16,570 nt of DNA from JARROD01 sp037384225 (lineage in GTDB: Bacteria; Pseudomonadota; Gammaproteobacteria; Pseudomonadales; Cellvibrionaceae), in the NCBI GenBank assembly GCA_037384225.1, contig JARROD010000046.1, positions 1 to 16,570 on the forward strand, read 5' to 3'. Below the pieces are notes generated by a model. The model saw only the letters and a list, made by a program, of their open reading frames with translations, was not told where the DNA came from and made no database searches. A program made the position numbers and the translations under genes. This document shows, one piece after another, positions 14,880-16,570 of the stretch. The first letter of the stretch is position 1, and each line of letters opens with the position of its first letter.

Positions 14880-15623
14880 TTACGTCTCCCAGGGGAATTT
14901 TCCACTGTCCACATAGCGTGCTATATTGGAGAGGTTATCCATGTCCGTGAAGACTTCCAGATTCGCTTTCAATGCTTTGGTTTTTACCCGAGAGAGGGAA
15001 TCGTCCAATTCATTACGATAACGTTTATAGCGTGAGATAGCTGTTTTAGACAGGCGCCTCAAACGCAGCAAATGTTTGCGCAGGAGGTTTTCACTGTTTT
15101 CTTCATAGGCATCCACCAGTCCCCAGCTAAGGGCCTGCCTGGCCGAAATCGGTTGAGTCATCATAGTCATATAGTGCGCTTTCTGGCTACCCATGCGACG
15201 GATCAGAAACGGAAACACACAAGCGGGCAACACGCCGAACAATAACTCTGACAAACTGAACACCGCACGCTCCTCTGCCAGCACTATGTCGCAGGCAGCC
15301 ACAAACCCAATGCCACGCCAACTGCTGCCAGACATCATACAAAGTTTCCGGATTTTGGCCTATTCCTTCCCACTAGAGAGATTCTGCACTATAGCTTGAA
15401 AGTCTGCGCCAAAACAAAATACTTCGGGCAGGCCTTCTACCACCAATATATGAATGGAATCTTTGTATGTTTGCAAAAAATCTTTGCATTCGTCGGCCAC
15501 AAGGTCATTGATAGTATTATTGGCCTCGGGTCGGTAGATTTGCAAAAAGCAAACCGGCCCGTCGAAGCCTGCTCGAATTGTTTGATAATGATCAATCTGA
15601 TACTTTTCTTTCACGATACCCAC
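14880..15623 (-). pseudogene. Broken ECH1 (PksH-like enoyl-CoA hydratase of polyketide beta-branching)
   Basis: Read leftward, the first part (FLQIYRPEANNTINDLV, EVFCFGADFQAI) and last part (GIGFVAACDIVLAEE, FSLSELLFGVLPACVFPFLI, QKAHYMTMMTQPIS) match PksH-type ECH1, which dehydrates HMG-ACP. The gene is not intact. After SSGK at about 15366 the frame runs into TAG (15362-15360). The correct continuation NPETLYDVWQQLA lies in the next frame, as if one base had been lost. At about 15316 the text jumps directly to GIGFV, skipping what PksH has as TGPYVTISHVRGKVNAG. About 50 nt are therefore missing and the frame returns to the first one. Both losses total 51 nt. The missing segment carries one part of the oxyanion-hole region, so the product should be inactive. 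The start is GTG 15623, or more likely GTG 15614, which overlaps the preceding stop (GTGA). Confidence 0.88.
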
Positions 15624-15682
15624 TCATATTCCTGGTGATATTCTTGAATCGCCTTCAAAAACAAACACTCTTTCCCTTGACC
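15611..15682 (-). pseudogene. C-terminal remnant of an HMG-CoA-synthase-like gene
   Basis: Between the KS stop and the ECH1 start, the minus strand holds an open stretch ending in LKAIQEYHQEYEW-VS-stop (TGA 15613-15611). An aromatic 'L..I..YH..YEW' ending is, as I recall, typical of polyketide HMG-CoA synthases (PksG/MupH type). The stop overlaps an in-frame GTG start of ECH1 as GTGA, the coupling expected between adjacent cassette genes. In the usual order the HCS lies exactly between the decarboxylating KS and ECH1. Only about 23 codons remain; an in-frame TAA lies about seven codons further upstream and no start is visible. The HCS would normally be about 410 residues. Family assignment from so short a piece is tentative. 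Confidence 0.5.
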
Positions 15683-15737
15683 GGAGGTGCGTGCCTGCGG
15701 AAGTTATTCCGTGCCCGTTCCTATCCAACCTATTCTT

Positions 15738-16570
15738 TCACTTAATTGAACCGGCAATCAGGTGCGTAAAGACCATAGACGTATTGATACCACCAAATCC
15801 AAAGGAATTTTTCAAAGCAACATGAATGTCTTCCTGTTGCGCTGCGGCGCCGACAAACCGGCATCTATTTTCAAGCGGATTGATCAGATTAAGATTTGGG
15901 TGTAAAAACCCGTTTTTCATTTGCAACAGTGTGGCAGCGGCTTCTATCAACCCTGCCGCAAAAAGACAGTGTCCAACCATGCCTTTGGTTGCGTTAACCC
16001 AGACATTGGAAAGGTGATCGCCAAACAATTCTTCCAAGGCTTGCAATTCAATTTCATCGCCCAAAACAGAACTCGTGGCATGCGCGTTGACATAATCAAT
16101 GTCTGCGGGTTCAATACTGGCTACTTCCAAGGCCGATGTCATGGCTCGCACTTCACCACTCATTTTGGGATCGCTGGATCGATTGCCATCCAGGCACATT
16201 GCACCGCCGGCAATCCTCCCGTAAATCGTTTGATCACGATTTCGCACGCTTTCCGCGGACTCCAGGATCAGACAGGCACAACCTTCGCCGTAAATAAAAC
16301 CATCCCGATCTCTATCGAAGGGGCGACAGGCTTTGTCGGCTTCCGCGCCAACCCGTTTACCACCCATTGCTCCCATCTGTTTAAAGGCTTGAATTTCGAC
16401 CGGAGACAGATCAGCCATCGCGCCGATTACCACACAAGCTTTGCACAAGCCATACCGAATTTGCCGCCATGCCTGGAGCAACGCAACATTTCCGCTGGCC
16501 GAAGCGCCACCCACCGTAAGTCCTTCCCCTTGGACACCTAAAATTTCACTCAACAGGCCCACTTGATCAG
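15738..16570 (-). CDS. Decarboxylating ketosynthase-like enzyme (PksF/CurC type), N-terminus beyond the window
   Basis: The frame is open through the right edge (..DQVGLLSEI..), so about the first third (some 130-140 residues of a ~415-residue FabF-like protein) is missing; the GTG at 16562 is not a believable start. The condensing-enzyme fold is clear: PFDRDRDGFIYGEGC, DYVNAHATSSVLGDEIE, NATKGMVGHCLFAAGLIEA and LKNSFGFGGINTSMVF. The nucleophile position reads GGASASGN instead of the FabF ATACTSG, so Cys is replaced by Ser (codon TCG at 16502-16500). Both catalytic His remain (in HATSS and in KGMVGHC). This Cys-to-Ser change with intact His is the hallmark of enzymes that decarboxylate malonyl-ACP to acetyl-ACP as donor for HMG-type beta-branching in trans-AT polyketide synthases. 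Downstream genes of the cassette are broken. Composition is more AT-rich than the gcd genes, which suggests horizontal transfer. Confidence 0.9.
   Translation of the reverse strand, partial: DQVGLLSEILGVQGEGLTVGGASASGNVALLQAWRQIRYGLCKACVVIGAMADLSPVEIQAFKQMGAMGGKRVGAEADKACRPFDRDRDGFIYGEGCACLILESAESVRNRDQTIYGRIAGGAMCLDGNRSSDPKMSGEVRAMTSALEVASIEPADIDYVNAHATSSVLGDEIELQALEELFGDHLSNVWVNATKGMVGHCLFAAGLIEAAATLLQMKNGFLHPNLNLINPLENRCRFVGAAAQQEDIHVALKNSFGFGGINTSMVFTHLIAGSIK

Noticed and set aside
15396..15638. Plus-strand open frame over the ECH1 region
   Set aside because: It is antisense to clear ECH1 homology on the minus strand.

Overview
The window looks like chromosomal DNA of a marine-type gammaproteobacterium (Cellvibrionales or Oceanospirillales-like). 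The grounds are a vibriolysin-type M4 protease, a Pseudomonas-like gcdR/gcdH/gcdG glutarate locus, an ECF sigma/MscS/OmpA-lipoprotein envelope cluster, and the edge of a polyketide beta-branching cassette. The species cannot be named from the sequence. No rRNA, tRNA or CRISPR array was seen.

Layout. (1) 1-2107, plus strand: the C-terminus of a FIST-domain sensor protein, overlapping by ATGA a hybrid histidine kinase with two receiver domains. (2) 2109-5487, minus strand: a run read right to left of OmpA/DUF4398-like lipoprotein, small single-pass membrane protein, MscS-family channel and ECF sigma factor, plausibly one envelope-stress unit. (3) 5638-9319: a LysR regulator (TTG start) divergent from glutaryl-CoA dehydrogenase and a class III CoA-transferase. 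Together these activate glutarate to glutaryl-CoA and convert it to crotonyl-CoA. The 330-bp divergent gap holds a repeat-like hairpin element and a perfect 32-bp AT-only-core palindrome. (4) 9606-11336: a stand-alone SF2 DEAD/DEAH helicase with an unrecognised C-terminal half. (5) 11678-14530: a secreted M4 metalloprotease with a C-terminal FG-GAP/VCBS array and a short tandem-repeat tail. (6) 14531-14879: a non-coding, repeat-rich junction with a 190-bp nested palindrome (MITE-like) and two copies of a 42-bp repeat. (7) 14880-16570, minus strand, visibly more AT-rich than the gcd region: the edge of a trans-AT PKS type HMG-CoA-synthase (beta-branching) cassette.

The most interesting result is that this cassette appears decayed. 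The order expected from B. subtilis pksF-pksG-pksH-pksI is decarboxylating KS, HMG-CoA synthase (HCS), ECH1, ECH2. Here the KS (active-site Cys replaced by Ser) is intact as far as the window shows. Only about 23 codons resembling an HCS C-terminus remain. ECH1 carries a 1-nt frameshift and a ~50-nt deletion, and no ECH2 follows: the repeat junction begins 6 bp after the ECH1 stop. A second link is that the last 16 bp of the hybrid-kinase gene, including its stop codon, match one end of the 190-bp palindromic element exactly.
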